Shown: positions 9,131-16,631 of the stretch, one piece after another
Numbering within the stretch: position 1 is the stretch's first letter
How the letters are laid out: each line of letters opens with the position of its first letter
NCBI RefSeq assembly: GCF_002005305.1
Contig: NZ_CP014782.1
Span: forward strand, 6,200,001-6,264,000
DNA length: 64,000 nt
Reading direction: 5' to 3'
Source: Shewanella psychrophila
GTDB taxonomy: Bacteria; Pseudomonadota; Gammaproteobacteria; Enterobacterales; Shewanellaceae
The notes under the pieces: generated by a model
Seen by the model: the letters and a program-made list of their open reading frames with translations, nothing else
The model's database searches: none
Told to the model about the DNA's origin: nothing
Made by a program: the position numbers and the translations under genes

Positions 9131-9760
9131 TTAAACGACCGTCTTCTTTGATTCACCCTCAAAATTTGGTGCATTTTGGGTCAAGTCATCACTCTCGATG
9201 TCCAAAATGTCCTCAGGTGCTTCACTTTCTAGATTTGTGTCATTGCTCAGGGAGGCGGTTGTGCTTTCATCGGCACTCTCTGTAGCATGGTCTTCAACTA
9301 CTTGAGCCTGCTCCAGCTCTTCATCTTCTTTTTTGGTCACATGACGGAAAATCTTCTTGGCAATCTCTGCCGACTGTTTCGCACTCAGCTTAGGCTGATT
9401 ACTGTAATCTAAGGCATATTCGAGTAAGCCATCTATCTCGTTATATTGAGGTTGCTTCCATAGCGATTTTAGCGCGGCCGCCTTGGCGGTTGGATCGACA
9501 TTTGCCCCCATAAAGCTAGCGAAGCTGCCACCGACTTCAATTTTGTCCGGATCGGGCAAGTCTTCAGCCGTAATCACCTTAGCTTCATCTACCGACTCAG
9601 ACTCTTGCTGAGATTCAGCGACTTCTCGATCACTAAGGTGTTGCTCATCTGTCTTTGTTTGTGCTTCAGCTGTGGCTGCCGCTTCTGCTAACCTTTCGTC
9701 TTCGACTTGTTGGCGGCGTTGAGTCCAGCGAGAGAATAATCCGCTCGATTTATCATTCAT
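9131..9760 (-). CDS. DUF3306 protein
   Basis: The 209-residue protein starts with a short basic stretch containing FSRWTQRRQQV, the DUF3306 signature, then a long acidic, Gln/Glu-rich low-complexity region. A compact conserved segment follows (residues about 80-150, DPDKIEVGGSFASFMGANVD and LKSLWKQPQYN), and an acidic tail ends it. There is no signal peptide or membrane segment. DUF3305 and DUF3306 genes are habitual companions of formate dehydrogenase genes; their biochemical role is unknown. It overlaps the DUF3305 gene by four bases (ATGA), so the two are translationally coupled. Confidence 0.85.
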   Translation of the reverse strand: MNDKSSGLFSRWTQRRQQVEDERLAEAAATAEAQTKTDEQHLSDREVAESQQESESVDEAKVITAEDLPDPDKIEVGGSFASFMGANVDPTAKAAALKSLWKQPQYNEIDGLLEYALDYSNQPKLSAKQSAEIAKKIFRHVTKKEDEELEQAQVVEDHATESADESTTASLSNDTNLESEAPEDILDIESDDLTQNAPNFEGESKKTVV

Positions 9761-10230
9761 TGGCTTGCCGACCCACTAAAGTGATTGGTACTCGGACCCT
9801 GATTCTTGCGGCGATTAACATGTTTACGACGATGAGCACTTATCTCGACTTCACCGTGACGGGTAATAAAGGCTTCAATCCAGCAGGCAATAGCTTGTGG
9901 CATAGGCAAGTTCAACACAGGAGTATCGCCTTCGAGACAACCCGCCGCGACATTTTGATCTGCCGAGAGCATAGCGGGAACCCAAGTACCGTCTTCGAGT
10001 TCGTCACACACTATGTACAACATGGCATTGTCCATATCCAGATTGATACGGTAGCTACCACGCTCATCTTTATGTAGCTCAAGCAGGATAATATTTGAGT
10101 TTTCAGGGGCGTCATGAGTCGCAGGTAAAATCTGATCTAACTCCCAGGTCACTGAGGTCCAGCGCCCGACTAGCTTTTCGATTCTCTTAAGAGAAACATG
10201 CATGGGCCATTGGCTTTCGGTATGTTTCAT
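9757..10230 (-). CDS. DUF3305 protein, first gene of the fdh operon
   Basis: This 157-residue protein carries the DUF3305 core (KRIEKLVGRWTSVTWELDQILP near residues 15-36). It has no signal peptide. The last 25 residues are basic (AHRRKHVNRRKNQ). GGTGGAG lies six bases before the ATG. It heads the minus-strand operon, and its promoter must lie in the spacer shared with fdhD. Its function is unknown; its constant association with molybdenum formate dehydrogenases suggests a part in their assembly. Confidence 0.85.
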   Translation of the reverse strand: MKHTESQWPMHVSLKRIEKLVGRWTSVTWELDQILPATHDAPENSNIILLELHKDERGSYRINLDMDNAMLYIVCDELEDGTWVPAMLSADQNVAAGCLEGDTPVLNLPMPQAIACWIEAFITRHGEVEISAHRRKHVNRRKNQGPSTNHFSGSASQ

Positions 10231-10588
10231 TCAATCTCCACCTTACTTATAGCGTGCTTGTCGCGTTTGATAGCGAGTCGTTCAGTAATCACCGCATGAA
10301 TACCCGCTCGATACCAAAATTCATATCTGCGTATGCGTAGACATCGACTTAGATACCTAGCATTAAGCAATATATGTGCCATGCATTTTATAGAGGATAT
10401 TTGCGCTAGATCATCAATTCCATACTAAGAGTAGGACAATTTGTCCTAGACGCCATTTTTTATAGGACATAAATGGGCGTTTTAACGGTGAGTAATGAGA
10501 GAGATCACGCATTACTTCAAGGATCCAGCGTCTGGGTACAATAATTGCTAAGCTGAATTAGCCAATTTCCAATGATGAGTGATGAACC
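10231..10588. promoter_or_regulatory. Divergent promoter region between fdh operon and fdhD
   Basis: This 358-bp spacer must hold the promoters of both the DUF3305-to-fdhC operon and fdhD. Its clearest element is a 17-bp palindrome at 10432-10448, with a further half-site TAGGACA at 10473-10479. No coding frame of note is present. Exact -10 and -35 boxes could not be fixed by eye. Confidence 0.6.
10432..10448. promoter_or_regulatory. Candidate operator, perfect 17-bp palindrome
   Basis: TAGGACAA and TTGTCCTA flank a single central T, giving perfect twofold symmetry. A third half-site (TAGGACA) begins 41 bp downstream, about four helical turns away on the same face. It does not resemble the FNR or ModE consensus as I know them. 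The neighbouring HTH/binding-protein regulator is one candidate ligand, which is inference only. Confidence 0.5.
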
Positions 10589-11431
10589 TTGAGCATACAC
10601 AAGCCAACCTTGATAAAAACAGCAACCGATGTGCCTCTAACTATTGCCGTTAAGGCGATAAACGAGAACGGCGAACAGGTCGATAAGCATATCGCCTGTG
10701 AGCGCCCACTCACGGTTTATCTTAACTGGCAGCCAATTGTGACCTTGATGACCTTAGGAGCAAGAGCCGAGGCATTAGCCTTAGGTTATTTGAAAAACCA
10801 AGGGTTTATCTCCCAGCTCGATAAACTTGAATCTATTATTGTCGATTGGGAAGTCAGTTCTGCAGCGATTATCACCAAGGAAAGCACTGCCGATTTAGAT
10901 GAGAAATTATCGGAAAAAACCGTTACCTCAGGCTGCGGTCAAGGCACAGTTTATGGTGGTTTTATGGATGGTCTGGATGAAATAAACCTACCGACACCAC
11001 AAATCAAACAAAGCATGATCTATAGCCTGCTTAAGAACATCAGTGAATATAATGAAACTTATAAGAATGCCGGTGCCGTACATGGTTGCGGACTTTGCTA
11101 TGGCGATAAGATTGTCGATTTCGTTGAAGATGTTGGTCGCCATAATGCGGTAGATACCTTAGCCGGTGAGATGTGGCTAAATGAAACCCAAGGTGAGGAT
11201 AAGCTCTTCTACACCACAGGGCGTCTAACCTCAGAAATGGTAATTAAAGTGGCCAAGATGGGTATTCCCGTCTTGCTATCCCGTAGCGGCGCAACACAGA
11301 TGGGCCTGGAGCTGGCACAACAACTAGGTATCACCATGGTAGCCAGAGCCAAAGGAAAACATTTCCTTATCTACAACGGCGCCGACAACATAGAGTTCGA
11401 TGCAATACCTCCCAAGCGCCCCTCAAAATAG
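10589..11431 (+). CDS. fdhD: FdhD, formate dehydrogenase sulfurtransferase, atypical cysteine pattern
   Basis: FdhD passes sulfur from IscS to the bis-MGD cofactor of formate dehydrogenase. Family landmarks are present: the HxxxL-type loop, the invariant EDVGRHNAVD (residues 180-189), and the late TTGRLTSEM and SRSGAT segments. The usual CxxC loop near residue 116-119 has only one cysteine (SGCGQG, Cys116). A CGLC motif instead appears at 167-170, where most FdhD proteins have HAAALF-like sequence. The start is a TTG; the next upstream in-frame codons include a stop, and the first internal Met lies at residue 54. The 280-residue length is normal. Confidence 0.92.
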   Translation: MSIHKPTLIKTATDVPLTIAVKAINENGEQVDKHIACERPLTVYLNWQPIVTLMTLGARAEALALGYLKNQGFISQLDKLESIIVDWEVSSAAIITKESTADLDEKLSEKTVTSGCGQGTVYGGFMDGLDEINLPTPQIKQSMIYSLLKNISEYNETYKNAGAVHGCGLCYGDKIVDFVEDVGRHNAVDTLAGEMWLNETQGEDKLFYTTGRLTSEMVIKVAKMGIPVLLSRSGATQMGLELAQQLGITMVARAKGKHFLIYNGADNIEFDAIPPKRPSK

Positions 11432-11493
11432 TAAATTTAAACTAGGGACGCTTTACAATCTTGGCTGCATGAAGCAGCCAAAGTACACACGAA

Positions 11494-12411
11494 ATGGAAA
11501 CTGTAATGACAGAGCCGAGTAAACTCGTCTACATGAGCGCCAAGCAAGTTGCTGAGTATCTAGATCTGAATGAAAAGAAGGTCTATGCGATGGCAAACGA
11601 TCGCATTCTTCCCGCGACTAAGGTTACCGGGAAGTGGCTTTTCCCTAAAATTTTGATCGATCGTTGGGTAATGGACTCATGTCATAGCGGCATGCTGTCA
11701 GACAGGATGCACATCACAGGCAGTGATGATCCCTTACTGTCTATGCTGGTCTCTCGATTAATGACTCAGATAGGTAAGAGCGACCTTATCAGTTATAGCT
11801 CAACGGGTTCTCGTATGGGTTTGGACTTATTGTCCCGGGGCTACGCCGATGTATGCACACTACACTGGGGGAGTGTAGATGAGCGCAACATCCGCCATCC
11901 GGCACTGCTAAAAGGTTACCCGAATCATCAGCAATGGGTGATGATCCACGGCTACACACGTCAGCAGGGCCTGATGATGCGTACAGAGATGCATCATAGA
12001 TGCCAGGAAGAAGACCAGATTATCTCTCTCCCCTGGCGCTGGGTAGACAGACAAGCCGGTGCAGGTAGCCAGCAACACCTGGAACACTGGCTCATGAAAC
12101 AAGGCGCTGCCCTAACCCATATCAATGCCAATGTTACCGCGTATAGCGAGCGCGAACTCGCTGGCTTCATAGCCCGCGGCGATGCCGACATAGGTTTCGG
12201 CTGTCAATCGGTCGCCATGGAAAGCGGCCTAAGCTTCGTGCCACTAATCACCGAATCATTCGATTTTGTTATGCCACAGGGGATCTACTTCAGACGCCAG
12301 TTACAGCACCTGTTCGATATGATATCGAGCTCGCAAACCAGGCAATTGGCCGCCTCACTGGGTGGGTATGATTTGACTGATTGCGGCAAGTTGCTGTGGA
12401 ATCCTTCATAA
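11494..12411 (+). CDS. HTH (excisionase-type) regulator with periplasmic-binding-like domain
   Basis: The 305-residue protein begins with an excisionase/MerR-like helix-turn-helix (YMSAKQVAEYLDLNEKKVYAMANDRILPATKV, residues about 13-44). A substrate-binding domain of the periplasmic-binding fold follows (PBP-like; ITGSDDPLLSMLVSRLM to the C terminus). This architecture resembles regulators linked to molybdate or molybdenum-cofactor metabolism. It starts 62 bp after fdhD, probably in the same transcript. A second ATG at 11506 is preceded by GGAA and is an equally good start. It may sense an oxyanion or cofactor for the locus, but that is inference. Confidence 0.75.
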   Translation: METVMTEPSKLVYMSAKQVAEYLDLNEKKVYAMANDRILPATKVTGKWLFPKILIDRWVMDSCHSGMLSDRMHITGSDDPLLSMLVSRLMTQIGKSDLISYSSTGSRMGLDLLSRGYADVCTLHWGSVDERNIRHPALLKGYPNHQQWVMIHGYTRQQGLMMRTEMHHRCQEEDQIISLPWRWVDRQAGAGSQQHLEHWLMKQGAALTHINANVTAYSERELAGFIARGDADIGFGCQSVAMESGLSFVPLITESFDFVMPQGIYFRRQLQHLFDMISSSQTRQLAASLGGYDLTDCGKLLWNPS

Positions 12412-12774
12412 CGGAAGGTTCGAGGTGTTAGAGTCTAGGGACGAGGTGCGAGGTAGGTAAAGCTAAGACGACGCTTCGCAGGTAGACGGCCTTTGGCCTA
12501 TTAGGAATTGTCAGTTAACAATTATCTAAGTAACTTCTGTTAACGTCTGGCTTTATGACTACTTAGCTAGTTAGTAGATAACCATGAGTACATGGTTATC
12601 TATCGCCTCCAGCGGGGCATGTGCAGATACTTCTGCAAGACGCCGCAAGTACAGTCCCTGTAGGCTCTGTCAAAACGTCCCTGTTTTGGAAGCTCGCAGC
12701 CGGATATAAAAACCCAAACGTACCTCTTTGAAAGTTAGTATTTATTCTTTATTTTACCCTATGCCCTAAAACGG
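12412..12774. other. Intergenic stretch with strong hairpin and REP-like sequence
   Basis: No gene is visible. A perfect 11-bp stem with a 4-base loop lies at 12576-12601 (AGATAACCATG with its complement). It lacks a T run, so it is not a classical terminator. The following bases (12603-12715) read like a dispersed intergenic repeat (CTTCTGCAAGACGCCGCAAG, CCCTGTAGGCTC), which I associate with Shewanella and Vibrio genomes from memory. Confidence 0.5.
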
Positions 12775-13601
12775 GTTTTGTCGCAAACTGAGATCTCGCC
12801 GCTATAATTTGAGGGCGCAAGATCTCTCAGATACAATTAGGCCGCCAAAGAATAAAATTGTTCCCATGGTGTCATCATTTCAGTAGTGTCCATTTGTCCT
12901 TGCTTAATCATGGACCAAAGCTCAACACCCACCAAGGTCGATTCAGCCCCTTCCCAAGACTTCCAGCCCAAACATTGGTGCATTTTCCCTTTCACTTTTC
13001 GATGGCTTTGCTCGACAATATGATTCAAATATTTAACGATCAAAACCTCAATCATAAACAGCATATCCCCAGACAGCCAAAGACGAATATTGATGGTATC
13101 TAATGCTGCGGCATTCGCACCACTTTTATCAATAACGACCTTTCCAGGTAAACCATGTTGATCAATGGCTTTATTGAAAAATACCCGTGCCGCTGGCTCA
13201 TCACGGGTTTCACTCAAATAAAAGTCGATAATAGCGCCGAATTTATCCACGGTTCGATAATAGTAAACCCACCGACCTTTAATTTTATGTAGGTTTCGTC
13301 CATTCGCCAAGAGCCAGAGACTCGACGTTTTTTCTTCTTAAATACGGCTTCGAGTTGCGGCGTATATTTGATCACCCAGCGGTTCAGGGTTGAGTGATCA
13401 AAATGGATATTACGCTCAGAGAACATCTCTTCAATTTCTCGGTAACTGAGTTTATAAGCCAGGTAATAACGAAGCGCCTGCATGATGATATCTGATGGAT
13501 AATGTCGCCCTGAGAAGTTGAGGGTCATGCAGTAGATGCTCCAAGTTGATGTTTGAATATCATCAACTCCTTAGCTTGCGTCGTCAACTTTGCGACAGAA
13601 C
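12775..13601 (-). mobile_element. IS6-family insertion sequence, degenerate
   Basis: The element is about 827 bp, bounded by GTTTTGTCGCAAA at 12775 and the inverted copy GTTCTGTCGCAAA ending at 13601 (12 of 13 bases match). Such ends and this size are typical of IS6/IS26-like elements. The single transposase gene inside is frameshifted. No 8-bp target duplication is visible at the ends, so the element is old or has recombined. Confidence 0.85.
12837..13528 (-). pseudogene. IS6-family DDE transposase, frameshifted
   Basis: The N-terminal frame (13528 down to about 13283) holds the HTH and FSGRHYPSDII start typical of the family, ending in WRMDETYIK with the first catalytic Asp. The reading then continues in a different frame as KGRWVYYYRTVDKFG to the stop at 12837, with VVIDKSGANAAAL giving the second Asp and a glutamate-bearing segment near the end. 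Adding one A to the four-base run at 13283-13286 (T on the plus strand) rejoins the two frames exactly. It is therefore broken by one deletion, unless that is a sequencing error. Confidence 0.88.
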
Positions 13602-13938
13602 GTCGCTTTGTCACTGTGGGCTCTTTATCTAGGATTAGGAGGAGGTGATACTAAGGTAGATCACGACTTCATTATCTCTATTTCGCCTTCACCAATACCA
13701 ATACCAATACTTTTGATGCTAATCCCGGTGTTAAGCAGCGCAATAATATTACTAATCATCAGCAGTTTATGTTCAAGTTTAATCACTAGAGAATATCAGC
13801 TCAGCAAAACATAACGTTCAAATTGAAACGGCAGTTTCGCCTAGAGACTGCTAGTATCTTGATTCATTATCTCCGATAGCAGTCCAATCATACTCAACCT
13901 TAATATGACTACTTACGAGACTATTAGTCTCGATAATT
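13602..13938. other. Intergenic stretch, nothing clear
   Basis: There is no supported gene between the IS end and rlmF. The short frame running out of the IS (to 13814) is low-complexity and lacks homology that I recognise. Bases 13692-13711 contain three copies of an AATAC(C/T) hexamer. A T/A-rich zone near 13900 may end rlmF transcription, but no stem was found. Confidence 0.4.
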
Positions 13939-15168
13939 CTAGCCCCGATATTTAGCCCATAGCGCCTGTTGCTTGGGCGTGAGGTAACTCCAAGCCAACA
14001 CGCGAGTGAGCTTGTTACCTTGGGCCATATCTATGGTCTTTATGCTAACTGCACCCGCCTTTTCGAGAGCGACATAGCTAGGTTTCAGGTTTTCTTTCTT
14101 CGATACTAGGCTAGTAAACCACAGGCATTGGGTCTTAAAGTCGGCGCTCTCACGGATCATATTGAACAGGAACTGCTTCTCTCCTCCTTCACACCAGAGC
14201 TCAGCCTTCTGACCGCCGAAGTTAAGATCTACATTTGCGCCCTTAACCTTAGCAGCTTCGCTTTGGTGCCCTTTTGCCGTACGGTTAGCCGCGAGATTCT
14301 TTAGCTTACGCTGACTTCCCTCACCCGCCTCGGCCAGAGACGAATGAAACGGTGGGTTGCATAAAGTCACATCGAATCTGTCATCGGCTTTGATGATGCC
14401 ATGGAATACTTTTTGATGATCGGTTTGCAGTCGAGTTTTAAACTTGCCTTGCAAGCAAAGATTCGCCTCAATAACCGACTCCACATTGGCAATAGAAACC
14501 GTGTCAACATCGCTAGCGGTAAACTGCCACCCATAGGATTGAATGCCTAAGAGGGGATAGATACCATTGGCTCCGGTGCCTATATCCAGCGCCTTAATCT
14601 TATAGCCAGTCGGGATGCTATTAGCTTTGGTTGCAGCTTTAGTTGAACTATTCTTTAAAACTGGGACATTTTGTTCACTTTGACTTTCTTCTGACGGCTC
14701 TAGGCTGATTTGTTGTTGAATATTTCCGGCAAGCAGGTCGGCAAGATAGTGAATATAATCCACACGTCCAGGAATTGGTGGACACAGAAATCCCTGAGGA
14801 ATATCCCAAGACTCGATGTGATAATGAGCCTTAAGTAGCGCTAGGTTAAGCGCCTTTACTGCCAGAGGGTCAGAAAAATCGATAGATAGATTACCGTAAG
14901 GGTTTGGCCTCACGAAGATCTTTAACTCAGGGCTCGCGCCAATAAGCAGCTCAAAATCATAACCATCTCTATGTAGATTTCTCTCATGAAGACCTTTTTT
15001 ATCGGCCGCTTGTACCGACTTAGGCTTATGTTCTGTAGGCTTGCTCTTCTGCCTAATAGACTTTTGCTTGTGAGCGGTTGATTTAACCTGAGGTTGGTTT
15101 TGCTTGCCCTTAACTGAACGGGTTTTGGTATTCGATTTAGGTGCCTGTTTGGGAGCTGATTTTGTCAT
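13939..15168 (-). CDS. rlmF: 23S rRNA adenine-1618 N6-methyltransferase
   Basis: RlmF methylates A1618 of 23S rRNA with S-adenosylmethionine. The core matches the family: FVRPNPYGNLSIDF, the SAM motif ALDIGTGANGIYPLLG (about residues 197-212), the catalytic NPPF tetrad in CNPPFHSS, and a conserved C-terminal region. At 409 residues it is longer than E. coli RlmF because of a basic, low-complexity N-terminal extension of about 65 residues rich in Lys, Gln, Ser and Thr. It has no operon partner; the FliL-like gene upstream ends 65 bp away on the same strand. Confidence 0.93.
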   Translation of the reverse strand: MTKSAPKQAPKSNTKTRSVKGKQNQPQVKSTAHKQKSIRQKSKPTEHKPKSVQAADKKGLHERNLHRDGYDFELLIGASPELKIFVRPNPYGNLSIDFSDPLAVKALNLALLKAHYHIESWDIPQGFLCPPIPGRVDYIHYLADLLAGNIQQQISLEPSEESQSEQNVPVLKNSSTKAATKANSIPTGYKIKALDIGTGANGIYPLLGIQSYGWQFTASDVDTVSIANVESVIEANLCLQGKFKTRLQTDHQKVFHGIIKADDRFDVTLCNPPFHSSLAEAGEGSQRKLKNLAANRTAKGHQSEAAKVKGANVDLNFGGQKAELWCEGGEKQFLFNMIRESADFKTQCLWFTSLVSKKENLKPSYVALEKAGAVSIKTIDMAQGNKLTRVLAWSYLTPKQQALWAKYRG

Positions 15169-15233
15169 AGGATCTCAGCCATTGGTCAATTCACAACGGC
15201 TCATAAATAAGAACTGAATTTTAGATAACTTAA

Positions 15234-15671
15234 TTAATCGTAAAGATATTTAGTGAACAGTAAATTAACCACAATCGGTCGGCCGACCTCTTGTTCCATG
15301 AGTCGATTAACTGTGTCATAGCATTCGCGGCGGATCTCCTCACGCCCAGTTAAGGATTTTACCTTATCAGCGGTTTGACTGCCCATTATCTCCAATATCG
15401 ATGCACGCAAAAGAGGGTCATGATGCTCTAATGCGATCAAGTCTTCAGGATCTTTAACCATCAACTCGATTCCTATGCGCACGAAGCCCAGTTTTTTTCC
15501 GTTGGAGATATAGTTAGTGATCAGATCGGGTTCGAACCCATAGTAGGCATAGTTATCAACAATCTCCTCGTCTTCTGCATAAACGCCAACACTGAAGCTG
15601 CTAACGGCAAAAATAAACAAGAGGGATGCGAATTTTCTAAGATAACTTGATCTCATATCGAACCTTTTCAT
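15234..15671 (-). CDS. FliL-like exported protein
   Basis: After a signal or anchor segment (ending near SVGVYAEDEE), the rest resembles the periplasmic domain of FliL: KLGFVRIGIELMVKDPEDLIALEHHDPLLR, then ILEIMGSQTADKV, and TGREEIRRECYDTVNRLM. FliL binds the flagellar stator and tunes torque. This is a stand-alone paralogue outside a flagellar operon, so its role is open. Start choice is uncertain: ATG at 15671 (AAAGGAG 12 bases upstream), ATG at 15656 (AGG six bases upstream), or GTG at 15698. The neighbour ubiC is divergent. Confidence 0.7.
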   Translation of the reverse strand: MKRFDMRSSYLRKFASLLFIFAVSSFSVGVYAEDEEIVDNYAYYGFEPDLITNYISNGKKLGFVRIGIELMVKDPEDLIALEHHDPLLRASILEIMGSQTADKVKSLTGREEIRRECYDTVNRLMEQEVGRPIVVNLLFTKYLYD

Positions 15672-15771
15672 ATTGAACTGTATCTCCTTTGAATCCACTA
15701 ATCTTTCTGACTAACCAATGACGGCATGATAGACTGCAGCTGTTTCTAAGCCGTATTGTACCGAGAAATAG

Positions 15772-16335
15772 ATGAGTGTGACTAGGTTAAGCTTTCCCTA
15801 TGGTGAATCAATTCAATGGTTTTCGCCAGAACAAATCTCTGAACTCCCAGATTCCCCACTAAGTGAATGGTTGCTTTCATCAGGAAGTCTAACCCAAAAA
15901 TTACGTTCTCACTGTACCAAGTTCGAAGTAAAGGTGCTTGGAGAGGGAAAATTAACCCCTTTCAGAGGTGAGTTTCCAGCTCAGAGACAAGCCTGGGTTA
16001 GAGAAGTATTACTCTGTCTCGACGACGTGCCTTGGATATTTGCCCGCACCTTAATCCCGGCAAACTTACTCGAGAAGAAGGAAACAGATTTCCTCACCCT
16101 TGGTACCCGTCCTTTAGGTGAACTGCTTTTCTCCAGCGATGACTTCACTCCAGGCAGAATAGAAGTGGCCCACTTTACCCCCTGCCAGCAACTTGCCCAA
16201 TTGACCCAGTCCCTTAAGCAGCCCGTTACTCAGGAATTATGGGGACGTCGCCGATATTTCTCCTATGACGGTGAACAGCTCATCGTCAGTGAAACTTTTT
16301 TACCCGCTGCGCGCCAGCTCATAGAACAGATGTGA
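15772..16335 (+). CDS. ubiC: Chorismate--pyruvate lyase
   Basis: UbiC splits chorismate into 4-hydroxybenzoate and pyruvate, the first committed step of ubiquinone synthesis, in the cytosol. The 187-residue protein has the family's WVREVLL strand, FARTLIP (chorismate-binding Arg) and LGTRPLGELLF segments, and a C-terminal LWGRRRYF with catalytic Glu in SETFLP. Length is slightly above E. coli UbiC. The ubiA gene does not follow it here; instead a MITE-like element and a convergent protease gene do. Confidence 0.9.
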   Translation: MSVTRLSFPYGESIQWFSPEQISELPDSPLSEWLLSSGSLTQKLRSHCTKFEVKVLGEGKLTPFRGEFPAQRQAWVREVLLCLDDVPWIFARTLIPANLLEKKETDFLTLGTRPLGELLFSSDDFTPGRIEVAHFTPCQQLAQLTQSLKQPVTQELWGRRRYFSYDGEQLIVSETFLPAARQLIEQM

Positions 16336-16376
16336 GCTTATGCCTATCGGTATTTTTTAGTTGAAGCCTTAAAAAC

Positions 16377-16593
16377 AAAAACGCCCATTTGGGTAATGCC
16401 GGTAAGTTAAGAAAAAATATTGATAAAATAAGGGCTACAGGGGATTTAATCTAAATCTGGCTGTAGCCCTTACTCGTTCTGCTGTTAGTCAATGATTGCT
16501 ACACAAATTCCGTTAATTCAGAAAGTGAATAAAAAGTGATTATGTATGCAAAATAGTGACTAAGTGATCGGCATTACCCATTTGGGCGTTTTT
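16377..16593. mobile_element. MITE-like element with 25-bp inverted ends
   Basis: The ends at 16377-16401 and 16569-16593 are inverted copies that differ only in the three bases inside CCC-ATTT-GGG versus CCC-AAAT-GGG. Within the 217-bp unit a second perfect 12-bp stem lies at 16429-16440/16461-16472 (TAAGGGCTACAG and complement). There is no coding frame. A 10-bp direct repeat TTTTTTAGTT occurs at 16353 and 16589, the second overlapping the right end. It could also act as a terminator between ubiC and the protease gene. Confidence 0.7.
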
Positions 16594-16631
16594 TAGTTTA
16601 GTCATCTAATGCCAATCTATGTAGCATCAAC

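Noticed and set aside
12767..13609. Eight-base target duplication around the IS
   Set aside because: The flanking octamers TAAAACGG and GTCGCTTT do not match under the ends I defined or one base either side.
13590..13814. Frame starting inside the IS end and running to 13814
   Set aside because: The start lies in the inverted repeat, the product is low-complexity (repeated Ile-Pro and Ser-Pro), and no ribosome site is present.
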